A DNA stretch of 51,718 nucleotides from positions 1-51,718 of the forward strand of contig JAPSGI010000019.1 of the NCBI GenBank assembly GCA_031177685.1, written 5' to 3'. The notes below the pieces were generated by a model. That model did no database searches. It saw only the letters and a list, made by a program, of their open reading frames with translations, and was not told the origin of the DNA. Below are positions 33,146 to 41,718 of the stretch, one piece after another; position 1 is the stretch's first letter, and each line of letters begins with the position of its first letter. The translations under genes and the position numbers were made by a program. The DNA comes from Solirubrobacteraceae bacterium (lineage in GTDB: Bacteria > Actinomycetota > Thermoleophilia > Solirubrobacterales > Solirubrobacteraceae).

Positions 33146-34735
33146 TTACAACCGCGCCTCGGCCCGAGCCTGCGTCCGCATCTCGGACAGGATCCGCTCG
33201 AGCCGTGGCTCCAGCTCGCGGTCCACGTGAACCATGGCGGCGGCGACGGCCGGATGCACGGACGCGATCTGGGCTTGCATCTCGTGGGCGACCGCGCGGT
33301 ACGTCGGGTGCCCCTCGCGCCCCGAGCGCAGCTCGATCAGCTGCATCGCCTCGCGGGCGTTGAGCTCGAGCACGTAGCGGATGCGGTAGCCGAGGCACAG
33401 CGCGTAGGGCGCGGAGCGCTCCAGCCCGGCGGCCACGAGGCGCTCGTACTCCTCGCGCGAGCGTTCCAGCGCGCGGCGGTAGGCGTCGCCCTGGCCGGCC
33501 GCGTCGATCTCCTCGGGGATCCCGGCGCCGAGGTCGGGGGACAGCGACTGCCACTGGCAGGTCAGCATCCGGTGGCGCTGCAGGTCGCGGAAGGCGCCGT
33601 AGTCGGAGACGATCTCGAAGCGGTAGCGCAGCGTCTCCAGGCCGCGGCCGGGCCGGTAGCGGCGGTTGCGCCGCTCGCCCACCAGGTCGGCGAACAGCGC
33701 CCCCTGCTGCTCGGGCGACAGGGACGCCACGGCGATCCGCGCCTGCTCCTCGGACACCGCCGATGACTCGAACAGCAGCGCGGCCAGCAGGCGCTCCATG
33801 TCGCCGTCGACCTCCAGCAGCCGGACGGACGGGCCGCCGTCTGCCGCCGCCGGCCGGTCGAGTCCCAGGCGCCCGACCCAGTCGCGCGTCGCCTGCTCGC
33901 GGCGCTCGAGGTATTCGATCCACTCGCCGCCGCGGTCGGGGCGCTCCACGCGCGCGACGAAGCTCGGCATGACCGCCTTGACCTCGTCGAGGATCATCCG
34001 GCCGTACGCCCGCGCCTCGGGCAGCGGGTGCGCGAGCAGGTGCAGGACCAGCTGCTCGTAGGTCTGGCCGGTGGCGAAGATCCCCATGTGGGAGAGAGAG
34101 GACGCCGGGAGCAGGCCGCGGAGGAGATCGAACGCCTTGGCCTTGATCGCCCGCGCGTGCGCGGCCTCGGGCTCGCCCGCGGCGCACGGAAAGCGCTGGT
34201 CCGCCCAGGCGACGACGCGCGGCAGGGCGGCGGAGTACGCGGAAAACAGGGCGTCCATCGCCGCCACGTACGGCGGCCCCAGCTCCTGGTCGCGGTAGTA
34301 GCGGTAGCCGCCGCCCGGCATCGGCGCGTCGTAGGCGATGTAGCGGGTGGACTGCTCGAGGTAGGCGCCCAGCCGCGGGCGCTGGAGGACCTTGGTGAGG
34401 ATGTTGGACACCCACTCGCAGGCCACGTGCGCCCCACCCAGCTGCGCGACGGAGTCGTCGCCGTAGCCCAGGAAGATTCGCTCGTAGAGCTGGGCCGCGC
34501 GCTCGCCCTCGGCGCCGTCCCACACGCCGGCCGTCGCCTGCGCCACGTCGCCCGCGAACTCGTCGAGGAAGAGGCGGCGCAGCGTTCCCGGATAGCGTGA
34601 GTAGCGCGCGAACAGCGCACCCTTGACGGTCTCGGGCAGATTGACCAGCGCGAAGACCGGCCGGTCCAGGTTCGTGACGTGCGGCGCGAGCGCTGAGCGC
34701 TCCTCGTCCGTGAAGGTCTCGACCGGGTACTCCAA
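33146..34735 (-). CDS. Double-domain flavin-dependent thymidylate synthase (ThyX-like)
   Basis: At 529 residues this is about twice a normal ThyX (220-250). Both halves show ThyX-like features. The N-terminal half has YGDDSVAQLGG (about 91-101) and QRPRLGAYLEQSTRYI (motif at residues 119-132). The C-terminal half has the QRHRMLTCQWQS motif (387-400), then ELNAREAMQLIELRSGREGHPTYR. The ThyX signature RHRxxSxxxxSxRY is split: the first half keeps the S-x-R-Y end, the second keeps RHR. The normal reaction is dUMP to dTMP using FAD, NADPH and methylene-tetrahydrofolate. TTG 34735 is the only plausible start at the conserved N terminus (MEYPVETFTDEERSAL); no ATG or GTG is available there. It is divergent from the OsmC gene, 33 bp away. 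Confidence 0.85.
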   Translation of the reverse strand: MEYPVETFTDEERSALAPHVTNLDRPVFALVNLPETVKGALFARYSRYPGTLRRLFLDEFAGDVAQATAGVWDGAEGERAAQLYERIFLGYGDDSVAQLGGAHVACEWVSNILTKVLQRPRLGAYLEQSTRYIAYDAPMPGGGYRYYRDQELGPPYVAAMDALFSAYSAALPRVVAWADQRFPCAAGEPEAAHARAIKAKAFDLLRGLLPASSLSHMGIFATGQTYEQLVLHLLAHPLPEARAYGRMILDEVKAVMPSFVARVERPDRGGEWIEYLERREQATRDWVGRLGLDRPAAADGGPSVRLLEVDGDMERLLAALLFESSAVSEEQARIAVASLSPEQQGALFADLVGERRNRRYRPGRGLETLRYRFEIVSDYGAFRDLQRHRMLTCQWQSLSPDLGAGIPEEIDAAGQGDAYRRALERSREEYERLVAAGLERSAPYALCLGYRIRYVLELNAREAMQLIELRSGREGHPTYRAVAHEMQAQIASVHPAVAAAMVHVDRELEPRLERILSEMRTQARAEARL

Positions 34736-34768
34736 GGGCGATCCAAGATAACGACGAGAGGAGACACC

Positions 34769-35194
34769 ATGCCGACACGCACCGCGGACGCGGTCTGGAG
34801 CGGCCCGATGCCGGGGGGCGAGGGCACGATGAAGATGGCGAGCGGCGCCTGGGAAGGGCCGTACTCGTTCAGCTCGCGCTTCGAGGAAGGTCAGGGCACG
34901 AACCCCGAGGAGCTGATAGGCGCCGCCCACGCGGGCTGCTTCTCGATGGCCTTCGCCGGCAACCTCGGCCGCGCCGGACACGAGCCGCAGCGCGTGGAGA
35001 CCAACGCCCGCGTGCACATCGACAAGGACGGCGACGGCTTCACGATCACGCGCATCGAGCTCGCGACCACCGCGACGGTCCCCGGCATCGACGACGAGGA
35101 GTTCCAGCGCATCGCGCAGGCGTCGAAGGAGGGCTGCCCGGTCTCCCGGGCGCTGGCCGGCGTGGACATCCAGCTGGAGGCGAAGCTCGGCTAG
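34769..35194 (+). CDS. OsmC/Ohr family peroxiredoxin
   Basis: This 141-residue hydroperoxide reductase is of the OsmC type. The catalytic Cys pair is C57 in AAHAGCFSMA and C123 in EGCPVSRALAG, with the usual spacing and the TNPEELIGAAHAGC lead-in. It detoxifies organic hydroperoxides using low-molecular-weight thiols or lipoyl proteins. The strong Shine-Dalgarno gagaggag precedes ATG 34769. It is divergent from the thyX-type gene. Its TAG shares a CTAG with the TAG of nuoN coming from the other side, so nuo-operon transcription must end inside or beyond this gene or at the shared stop. Confidence 0.93.
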   Translation: MPTRTADAVWSGPMPGGEGTMKMASGAWEGPYSFSSRFEEGQGTNPEELIGAAHAGCFSMAFAGNLGRAGHEPQRVETNARVHIDKDGDGFTITRIELATTATVPGIDDEEFQRIAQASKEGCPVSRALAGVDIQLEAKLG

Positions 35195-36750
35195 AGCAGC
35201 CCGAGCGCCGACCCGGCGTCCCGCGCCAGGTCGAAGAGCGGCGACGGGAGGATGCCGAAGAACAGCGTCGCCGCGCCGAACAGGACCGCGACGGCGGTAG
35301 CCTCCGCTTGAGAGACGGGCCGGTCGGGACCCGCATCCTGACCGGCGCCGTCTTCGGGGTCCGCAGCGGCGTCCAGCTCAGGCGAGCCACCCGCGATCGC
35401 CGGGACCGGCTCGCGCGCGGCCGGGACGGGGACGTCGCTCAGCCACATCGCCGCGACGACGCGCAGGTAGTAGTACAGCGAGAGCATCGACCCGACCACG
35501 ATGGCCACGCCGAGCCAGGTGTAGCCGCCGTCCACCGTGGCGCCGATCAGCGTGAACTTGCCGATGAAGCCGGCGGTCGCCGGGATCCCGGCCAGCGACA
35601 GCATGGCCAGCGTCATCGGCCAGGCCAGCGCCGGGCGCGAGGCGCCCAGCCCGGCGAGCGAGCGGATGTCGTCGCCGAACGGCGTCTCGCGCTCGCGCGC
35701 GACGATCACCGCGAACGCGGCCAGGTTCATCACCAGGTAGACGGCGAGGTAGAACGCCAGCGCCTCCACGCCCTCGCGGTCGGCCACCACGACGGCGGCC
35801 AGCATGTAGCCGGCCTGCGCGATGCTCGACCAGGCCAGCAGGCGCTTGAGCGACGTCTGGGTCAGCGCGCCGACGTTGCCCACCACGATCGACGCCACCG
35901 CGACGGCCGCCAGCAGCGGCGACCAGTTCGTGGCCGCGTCGATCAGAGCCACGTCGAACAGCCGCACGAAGGCGCCGAAGGCCGCCGCCTTGGTCGCCAC
36001 GGCCATGAAGGCGGTCACCGGCGTGGGCGCTCCCTCGTACACGTCCGGCGTCCACTGGTGGAAGGGCGCCGCCGAGACCTTGAAGCAGAACCCGACGACG
36101 ATCAGCCCGATGCCGGTCAGCGTCAGCGGATCGTCGATCAGCCCGGCCTGGGAGGACAGTGCCGTCGCGATCTGCTCGAACCCGGTCGCGCCCGTGGCCC
36201 CGTAGATCATCGCCAGGCCGTAGAGCAGCGTCGCCGACCCCACGGAACCCACGATCAGGTACTTCAGCCCCGACTCCAGCGACTTCGACCGCCGCAGGTT
36301 CGTCGCGCACATCACGTAGAGCGGGATCGACAGCAGCTCGAAGCCCAGGAAGACGACCACGAGGTTCTGGGCCGAAGCCAGGACCGTCATCCCCAGGACG
36401 GACGAGATCAGCAGCGCGTGCCACTCCCCGTGGCCGGACTCCTCGGGCGAGGAGTCGCGCAGCGCCAGCACGACGGCCGCGATCGCCCCGGCGCAGAACA
36501 GCAGGTTGAGGAACATCGCCAGGTCGTCCACGGCGAGGGCGCGGGAAACGATCGCCTTGTCCTCGCCCCACTGCCAGATCGACAGCCCGGCGGTGGCGCC
36601 CAGCGTCAGGAGCGTCAGCAGCGGGACGCCGTAGCGGCGCAGCCACGCCCCGCGGAAGAGACCGGCGGCGAGCACGACGATCCCGCCGGCCGTCAGCGCG
36701 ACGATCGGGGAGAGGCCGGCCCAGTCGATGTGCGGCGCTTCGGGCGTCAT
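35191..36750 (-). CDS. nuoN: NADH-quinone oxidoreductase subunit N
   Basis: This 519-residue antiporter-like membrane subunit of Complex I has about fourteen helices. Typical segments are FLGFELLSIPLYVMCA, SGLKYLIVGSVGSATLLYG, FKVSAAPFHQWTPDVYEGAPTPVTAFM with the pump-channel Lys, and SLKRLLAWSSIAQAGYML. An unusual acidic/Pro/Ala-rich loop of about 45 residues (438-482) separates the last two helices. ATG 36750 overlaps the nuoM stop (ATGA). It is the last gene of the nuo operon; its TAG overlaps that of the convergent osmC gene. Confidence 0.93.
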   Translation of the reverse strand: MTPEAPHIDWAGLSPIVALTAGGIVVLAAGLFRGAWLRRYGVPLLTLLTLGATAGLSIWQWGEDKAIVSRALAVDDLAMFLNLLFCAGAIAAVVLALRDSSPEESGHGEWHALLISSVLGMTVLASAQNLVVVFLGFELLSIPLYVMCATNLRRSKSLESGLKYLIVGSVGSATLLYGLAMIYGATGATGFEQIATALSSQAGLIDDPLTLTGIGLIVVGFCFKVSAAPFHQWTPDVYEGAPTPVTAFMAVATKAAAFGAFVRLFDVALIDAATNWSPLLAAVAVASIVVGNVGALTQTSLKRLLAWSSIAQAGYMLAAVVVADREGVEALAFYLAVYLVMNLAAFAVIVARERETPFGDDIRSLAGLGASRPALAWPMTLAMLSLAGIPATAGFIGKFTLIGATVDGGYTWLGVAIVVGSMLSLYYYLRVVAAMWLSDVPVPAAREPVPAIAGGSPELDAAADPEDGAGQDAGPDRPVSQAEATAVAVLFGAATLFFGILPSPLFDLARDAGSALGLL

Positions 36751-38216
36751 CGCTGCACCGCCTGCGCCGTGCGCACGCTCGCGTCGATCGACTTCTCCGA
36801 GCGCGCCAGCGGCAGCTGCGGATAGAGGGCGAGCGCCAGCACGCACACCACGAGCGGCACGATCGCCACGCCCTCGCCGAGCGACAGCTCGCGCGACTCG
36901 GCGCGCGACCCCGCCCGGTTGTGCATCGTCGCGATGAAGGCGCGCAGCATGTACACCGAGGCCAGCACGACGCCCGTCGAGGCCACGATCGCGATCGCCA
37001 GCTTGGACTCGAAGACCCCGAGCAGGATGTAGAACTCGCCCACGAAGTTGGCGAAGCCCGGCATGGCAAGGTTGGCCAGCGCCGCGATCAGGAACGTCGC
37101 CGCCAGGAGGGGCGCGCGCGCCGCCATCCCGCCCATGTCGCGGATGTCCTCCGACCCGCCGGCGCGGGCGGCCAGCGCGCCCACGACGAAGAACAGCGGC
37201 ACGACGACCAGCGCGTGGTTGACCATCTGCAGCAGCGCCCCCTGCGCTCCCTCGGGCCGCAGCGCGAAGATCCCCAGCACGATGAACCCGAGCTGCGCCA
37301 TCGAGGAGAAGCCGAGGATCAGGCGCAGGTCGGTCTGAGTGAACGCCATCACCGACCCGTAGAGGATCGCCGCGACCGCGAGCAGCAGCATCAGCTCCTG
37401 GAAGTGCACGGAGGCGTCGGGGTAGAGCGGCAGCACCACGCGCAGAAAGCCGTACGCCGCGACCTTGGACAGCACGGCCGAGAACACGGCCAGCACCGGC
37501 AGCGGCATCGCGCGGTACCCGTCGGGCATCCAGCCGTGCACGGGGAACAGAGGCATCTTGACCAGGAAGGCCAGCGCGAAGCACAGGAAGATCCACTGCT
37601 GCGTGCCCTCGGCGAGCTGGACCTGCGCCAGGTCGGAGAGCACGAAGGTCAGCTCGCCGCCGCCCTCCGCCGCGATCACCCCGGTGGCGATCGCGCCGGC
37701 CAGCATGAACAGCGACCCGACCAGCGTGTAGATCACGAGCTTGGTCGTCGCGCGCACGCGCTCGCCGCGACCCCACGCCCCGATCAGGAAGTAGAACGGG
37801 ATCAGCATCAGGTCGAAGAAGGCGACGAACAGCGCCAGGTCCTGCGCCAGGAACGCGCCCAGCACGGCGCTCTCGGCCAGGGCGAACATGAAGAAGAACA
37901 GGCGCGGGCGCTCCCACTCGCGCAGGTTGGCGTGCAGCAGCGCCGCCGCGAACAGCAGCGCGGTGACCAGGACCAGGAAGAGATTCAGCCCGTCCAGCCC
38001 GAGCTTGTAGTGGATGCCCAGCTCGGCGATCCAGGTCTCGTCGGTGACCCACTGCAGGCCCTCCGCGCCGCGGTCGAACGACGCCACGTAGCCGATCGCC
38101 AGCACCAGCGTGATGACCGAACCGGCGAGCACGACGCGCGGCGCCCAGCGCGCCGGCCACAGCACGGCCACCAGGCCGGAGACCGCGGGCAGCCAGATGA
38201 GCAGGGAGAGGGGCAT
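36747..38216 (-). CDS. nuoM: NADH-quinone oxidoreductase subunit M
   Basis: This 489-residue proton-pumping membrane subunit has about fourteen helices. Family landmarks are VTDETWIAELGIHYKLGLDG, FALAESAVLGAFLAQDLALF, FLVKMPLFPVHGWMPDGYRAMP and GSVMAFTQTDLRLILGFSSMAQLGFI. The GMAARAPLLAATFLIAAL stretch and the Lys/His residues that line the proton channel are in the normal places. ATG 38216 starts three bases after the nuoL stop, and the TGA overlaps the nuoN ATG. It works in the membrane arm with NuoL and NuoN, converting quinone reduction into proton transfer. Confidence 0.95.
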   Translation of the reverse strand: MPLSLLIWLPAVSGLVAVLWPARWAPRVVLAGSVITLVLAIGYVASFDRGAEGLQWVTDETWIAELGIHYKLGLDGLNLFLVLVTALLFAAALLHANLREWERPRLFFFMFALAESAVLGAFLAQDLALFVAFFDLMLIPFYFLIGAWGRGERVRATTKLVIYTLVGSLFMLAGAIATGVIAAEGGGELTFVLSDLAQVQLAEGTQQWIFLCFALAFLVKMPLFPVHGWMPDGYRAMPLPVLAVFSAVLSKVAAYGFLRVVLPLYPDASVHFQELMLLLAVAAILYGSVMAFTQTDLRLILGFSSMAQLGFIVLGIFALRPEGAQGALLQMVNHALVVVPLFFVVGALAARAGGSEDIRDMGGMAARAPLLAATFLIAALANLAMPGFANFVGEFYILLGVFESKLAIAIVASTGVVLASVYMLRAFIATMHNRAGSRAESRELSLGEGVAIVPLVVCVLALALYPQLPLARSEKSIDASVRTAQAVQR

Positions 38217-38219
38217 CGT

Positions 38220-40235
38220 CTAGGCGCTCACGATCAGGAAGTAGAGGGCCACGCCGACCACGCCGAGCACCAGCAGTCCGGCGTACACGCGCAGGTAGCC
38301 GTCCTGGATCGCGCGCACGAACGCCGAGCCGCCGCGCACGGCACCCGTCGGCCCGCCGACCAGCGCGCCGTCGATCACCCAGCGCTCGAAGCGCTCGCGG
38401 AAGAAGCCGCCGACCGCCCGGGACGGCCGCACGACCGTGCGGTCGTAGAGCTCGTCGAACCACCACTTGTTGAAGGACAGCTCGTAGAGCGGCCGCAGGC
38501 CGGACCGGATGCGCGCGGGCAGCTCGGGCCGCCGCACCCACAAGAACCACGCGAGGGCGATGCCGGCCAGCGCCAGGACCGTCCCCAGCACGAGCCCGAA
38601 CGCGATCAGCCCGTCGGAGGGCTCGTGGTGCGCGAACTCCGAGCCCGCGAACGTCGGCTCCAGGAAGCTGTCGATCACGTGCGTGACGTGGGGGATCTGC
38701 AGCACGCCCAGCACGGTCGCGCCCACGGCCAGGATCGCCATCGCGGTCTTCATGGGCCACTCGCGCTCGGCGATGAAGTGTCCCGGGCCGGGGAAGCCGA
38801 CCTCGGTGTCCTCCTCCTCGCCGGTCATCGGGTTCACGGGCGTCTCCGCGTGGTGCAGGTGACCGCCCTCCAGCTCGCGCGCCTCGGGCACGGAATCGCC
38901 CAGGAAGGCGCGGAAGATCATTCGGAACGTGTAGACGGCGGTCAGGAAGGCCGAGACGTAGCCGACGGCGTAGAGGATCCAGTGCCAGCCGCCGCGGTCG
39001 CCCACCAGCAGCAGGATCTCGTCCTTGGAGAAGAAGCCGGAGAACGGCGGCACGCCGGCCAGCGCCAGGCCCCCGACCACGAAGCAGCCGAAGGTGAACG
39101 GCATGGAGCGGCGGAAGCCGCCCATGCGGTCCAGCGACTGGATCCCCGCCATGGCGGCGATCACCGAGCCGGCGGCCATGAACAGCAGCGCCTTGAAGAA
39201 GGCGTGCGTCATCAGGTGGAACAGGCCGGCCGCGTACGCGCCCGCCGAGACGCCCATGATCATGTAGCCGATCTGCGACATCGTCGAGTAGGCGATGACG
39301 CGCTTGAGGTCGGTCTGCGTCAAGGCGATCGTGGCGGCCACGAACAGCGTCGCGCAGCCGAGGATCGCGCCCACGTCGGCCGCGGCGGGAGCCTGCTCGA
39401 ACAGCGGGTGCATGCGCGCGATCAAGTAGACGCCCGCGGTCACCATCGTGGCGGCGTGGATCAGCGCGCTCACCGGCGTGGGGCCCTCCATCGCGTCGGG
39501 CAGCCAGGTGTGCAGCGGGATCTGGGCCGACTTGGCGACCGCACCGACCAGCAGCAGGATGCAGCCGGCCACCAGGTCGCCGTCGTTGTGGGCGAACTCG
39601 TCGGGGACCTTCTCGAAGGCGGCCACGAAGTCCAGCGTCCCGACGTGCTTGAAGACGAAGTACGTCCCCAGGACGAGCCCCACGTCGCCGATCACGTTCA
39701 TCACGAACGCCTTGATGCCCGCGCGGGTGGCGGTGCGCCGGCGATACCAGAACGAGATCAAAAAGTAGGAGGCGGCGCCGACGAAGGCCCAGCCCACGAT
39801 GAGGAAGAAGAAGTTGCCCGCCAGGACGAGCAGCAGCATCGAGAAGACGAAGAAGTTCAGGTACGCGAAGAAGCGCGCGTACCCGCGGTCCTCCCACATG
39901 TAGATGACCGAGTAGAGGTGGATCAGGGCGCTGACGCCGCTGACCACGAGGATCATGAAGACCGACAGCGGGTCGACGAGGATCGTGAGGTTGGCGTCCA
40001 CGCCCAGCGTGTTCGCGTACTCGTAGGCCGTCGAGACGACGGTCTTGGCCTCCTCGCCCTCGCGGCCCTCCAGCGACAGCAGCGCCCCCACGGCGCAGGC
40101 GAACGACGCAAACACCGCGCCGGTCCCGATCCAGCCGGGCAGCTTGCCGGGCAGCGCGCGCCAGCCGAGCGCGACGGCCACCGTCCCGGCGAGCGGGAAC
40201 GCGAGCACCAGCCAGCCCCAGGTCGTGGGCGACAT
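38220..40235 (-). CDS. nuoL: NADH-quinone oxidoreductase subunit L
   Basis: This 671-residue distal membrane subunit is longer than E. coli NuoL (613). It contains NuoL landmarks such as FVGAASYFLISFWYRR, GAVAKSAQIPLHTWLPDAM (pump Lys at about 235), PTPVSALIHAATMVTAGVYLIAR, MTHAFFKALLFMAAGSVI and FSGFFSKDEIL. A hydrophilic loop (about 447-493: VPEARELEGGHLHHAETP and an acidic stretch) interrupts the helical order before the C-terminal part that carries the lateral helix. ATG 40235 directly follows the nuoK stop. It is in the middle of the nuo operon, three bases ahead of nuoM. Confidence 0.95.
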   Translation of the reverse strand: MSPTTWGWLVLAFPLAGTVAVALGWRALPGKLPGWIGTGAVFASFACAVGALLSLEGREGEEAKTVVSTAYEYANTLGVDANLTILVDPLSVFMILVVSGVSALIHLYSVIYMWEDRGYARFFAYLNFFVFSMLLLVLAGNFFFLIVGWAFVGAASYFLISFWYRRRTATRAGIKAFVMNVIGDVGLVLGTYFVFKHVGTLDFVAAFEKVPDEFAHNDGDLVAGCILLLVGAVAKSAQIPLHTWLPDAMEGPTPVSALIHAATMVTAGVYLIARMHPLFEQAPAAADVGAILGCATLFVAATIALTQTDLKRVIAYSTMSQIGYMIMGVSAGAYAAGLFHLMTHAFFKALLFMAAGSVIAAMAGIQSLDRMGGFRRSMPFTFGCFVVGGLALAGVPPFSGFFSKDEILLLVGDRGGWHWILYAVGYVSAFLTAVYTFRMIFRAFLGDSVPEARELEGGHLHHAETPVNPMTGEEEDTEVGFPGPGHFIAEREWPMKTAMAILAVGATVLGVLQIPHVTHVIDSFLEPTFAGSEFAHHEPSDGLIAFGLVLGTVLALAGIALAWFLWVRRPELPARIRSGLRPLYELSFNKWWFDELYDRTVVRPSRAVGGFFRERFERWVIDGALVGGPTGAVRGGSAFVRAIQDGYLRVYAGLLVLGVVGVALYFLIVSA

Positions 40236-40535
40236 CTAGCCCCTCAGCTCCCGCAGCTCGTCGACGTCCACCGGCAGGCGCCGGCGGTGGATGGCGACGA
40301 TCACGCCGAGGCCGATCGTCACCTCGCACGCCGCGACCACCATCACGATCAGCGCGAAGATCTGCCCGTCGCCCGAGCCGTGCATGCGCGCGAAGGCCAC
40401 CAGCGCCAAGTTCGCCGCGTTGAGCATCAGCTCCAGGCACAGCAGGATCACCAGCGGATTGCGCCGCACGAGCACGCCCCCGGCGCCGGTGCAGAACACC
40501 AGCGCGGAGACCGCCAGGTACCAGCCGATGTCCAC
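40236..40535 (-). CDS. nuoK: NADH-quinone oxidoreductase subunit K
   Basis: This 99-residue three-helix membrane subunit has GTG start 40535, which shares its G with the TAG of nuoJ (TAGTG). Sequence marks are GVLVRRNPLVILLCLELMLNAANLALV, with the conserved membrane Glu of CLELMLN, and IFALIVMVVAACEVTIGLGVIV with the second conserved Glu. Length is exact for the family. It lies at the junction of the Q-module and the antiporter-like subunits. The stop is directly adjacent to the nuoL ATG. A longer reading upstream is nuoJ sequence in another frame. Confidence 0.95.
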   Translation of the reverse strand: MDIGWYLAVSALVFCTGAGGVLVRRNPLVILLCLELMLNAANLALVAFARMHGSGDGQIFALIVMVVAACEVTIGLGVIVAIHRRRLPVDVDELRELRG

Positions 40536-41188
40536 TACCAGCCGCCCTTTCGCTCGCGCTCGTCGCGCTCGCGGCGGTCCTGGAGCATCCCGCCGCTCTC
40601 CGCCTGCGTGCCGACGCCCGGCTCCAGGCGGAAGAGGTCGGCGACGGTGACCGTCGGGACGTCCTCCAAGCCCTCCTCCTCCAGCCCGCGCCGCCGGCGC
40701 GCCAGGATGACCGCGCCGACGGCGGCGATCAGCAGCAGGTAGGAGGCGACCTCGAAGGGCAGCAGGAAGCGGGTGAGGAACAGCTCGCCGATCTGGCCGG
40801 GCGAGCCGAAGCCGGCCTCGTACGGCGCGCCCTGCGCGTCGATCGCCTTCAGGCCCGAGCCCAGCATGGCCAGGCACAGCTCCACGAACAGCGCGCCGGC
40901 GAACAGCGGCGCGGCCAGGCCGAGCCCGGGGCCCGTGGTGCGCACCGGCCTGTCGGCGCCGCCGATGTAGGCGACCACGAACACGTACAGGACCATCACG
41001 GCCCCGGCGTACACGACGACCTGCGCCGCGGCGACGAACTCCGCGCGCAGCAGCAGGAACAGCGCCGCCAACGAGAGGAGGTGCCCGACCAGCGCGAGCA
41101 CGCTGTAGAACGGGTTGCGCAGCGCGACGACGCCCACCGCGCCGCCGATCGCCCCCAGCGAGGCGACGAAGAAGACGACTTCGGCCAC
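40535..41188 (-). CDS. nuoJ: NADH-quinone oxidoreductase subunit J
   Basis: This 217-residue membrane subunit starts at GTG 41188 inside the nuoI stop (TAGTG). The five-helix core shows VALRNPFYSVLALVGHLLSLAALFLLL and AAAQVVVYAGAVMVLYVFVV. The latter carries the pi-bulge helix region (YAGAVMVLYVFV) that couples quinone chemistry to pumping. The C terminus is unusually long and charged: after about residue 160 comes a 55-residue hydrophilic tail ending in QDRRERDERERKGGW, which has no counterpart in E. coli NuoJ (184 residues). Membrane arm; coupled to nuoK. Confidence 0.93.
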   Translation of the reverse strand: MAEVVFFVASLGAIGGAVGVVALRNPFYSVLALVGHLLSLAALFLLLRAEFVAAAQVVVYAGAVMVLYVFVVAYIGGADRPVRTTGPGLGLAAPLFAGALFVELCLAMLGSGLKAIDAQGAPYEAGFGSPGQIGELFLTRFLLPFEVASYLLLIAAVGAVILARRRRGLEEEGLEDVPTVTVADLFRLEPGVGTQAESGGMLQDRRERDERERKGGW

Positions 41189-41718
41189 TACTCGCCTTCC
41201 GCCCTCAGCGGCGTGCGCTCCAGCGGCTCGGCCAGGAGCATCTCCTTGGTGAACACGAGATCGCTGCGGTTGTAGTCGGACAGCTCGTAGTCGTGGCCCA
41301 TGGTGATCGCGTCGAAGGGGCACGCGACCTCGCAGTAGCCGCAGAAGATGCAGCGGCTCATGTTGATCTCGTACACCGCGGCGTAGCGCTCGCCCGCCGA
41401 GATGCGGTGCTCCGGCGTGTTCTCGGCGGCCACGACGCGGATGCAGTCCGCCGGGCAGGCGGCCGCGCACAGCGAGCAGCCGACGCACTTCTCCAGGCCG
41501 GTGTCCTCGAAGCGGTGCAGCTTGTGGCGCCCGCGGAAGCGCGGGTAGACCGGCACCTTCTCCTCGGGGTACTGCACGGTCACGGGGCCCTCGAGGATCC
41601 GCGCGAACGTGGTCTTCAGGCCGCGCAGCGTCTCGCCGAACGCGCGGTACACGCCGCCGGCCCCGCCGGGCTGCGGGCCCCGCACGACCTCGACGACGTC
41701 CTCGTCGTATCTCCTCAT
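41188..41718 (-). CDS. nuoI: NADH-quinone oxidoreductase subunit I
   Basis: This 176-residue iron-sulfur subunit connects the NADH module to the quinone site. Two [4Fe-4S] ferredoxin motifs are complete: C78, C81, C84 and C88 ([14 protein letters not shown]), and C123, C126, C129 and C133 ([14 protein letters not shown]). These form clusters N6a and N6b. The N-terminal about 70 residues carry [21 protein letters not shown], the normal membrane-facing segment. ATG 41718 overlaps the nuoH stop (ATGA), and its own TAG is shared with the nuoJ GTG. Peripheral arm, cytoplasmic side. Confidence 0.95.
   Translation of the reverse strand: MRRYDEDVVEVVRGPQPGGAGGVYRAFGETLRGLKTTFARILEGPVTVQYPEEKVPVYPRFRGRHKLHRFEDTGLEKCVGCSLCAAACPADCIRVVAAENTPEHRISAGERYAAVYEINMSRCIFCGYCEVACPFDAITMGHDYELSDYNRSDLVFTKEMLLAEPLERTPLRAEGE

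Noticed and set aside
33146-34735. Two separate thyX genes merged by a frameshift or sequence error
   Set aside because: Both halves lie in one uninterrupted frame, with a continuous domain linker and no internal stop or frame change.
35191-40440. A 1749-residue open frame on the minus strand covering nuoN and beyond
   Set aside because: Only its last part (from 36750) is nuoN. The rest is an out-of-frame shadow of nuoM, nuoL and nuoK, kept open by the scarcity of stops in GC-rich DNA.
36921-40742. A 1273-residue plus-strand open frame rich in Glu, Arg, His and Asp
   Set aside because: Antisense shadow of nuoM, nuoL and nuoK; the composition is that of a reverse reading of membrane proteins.
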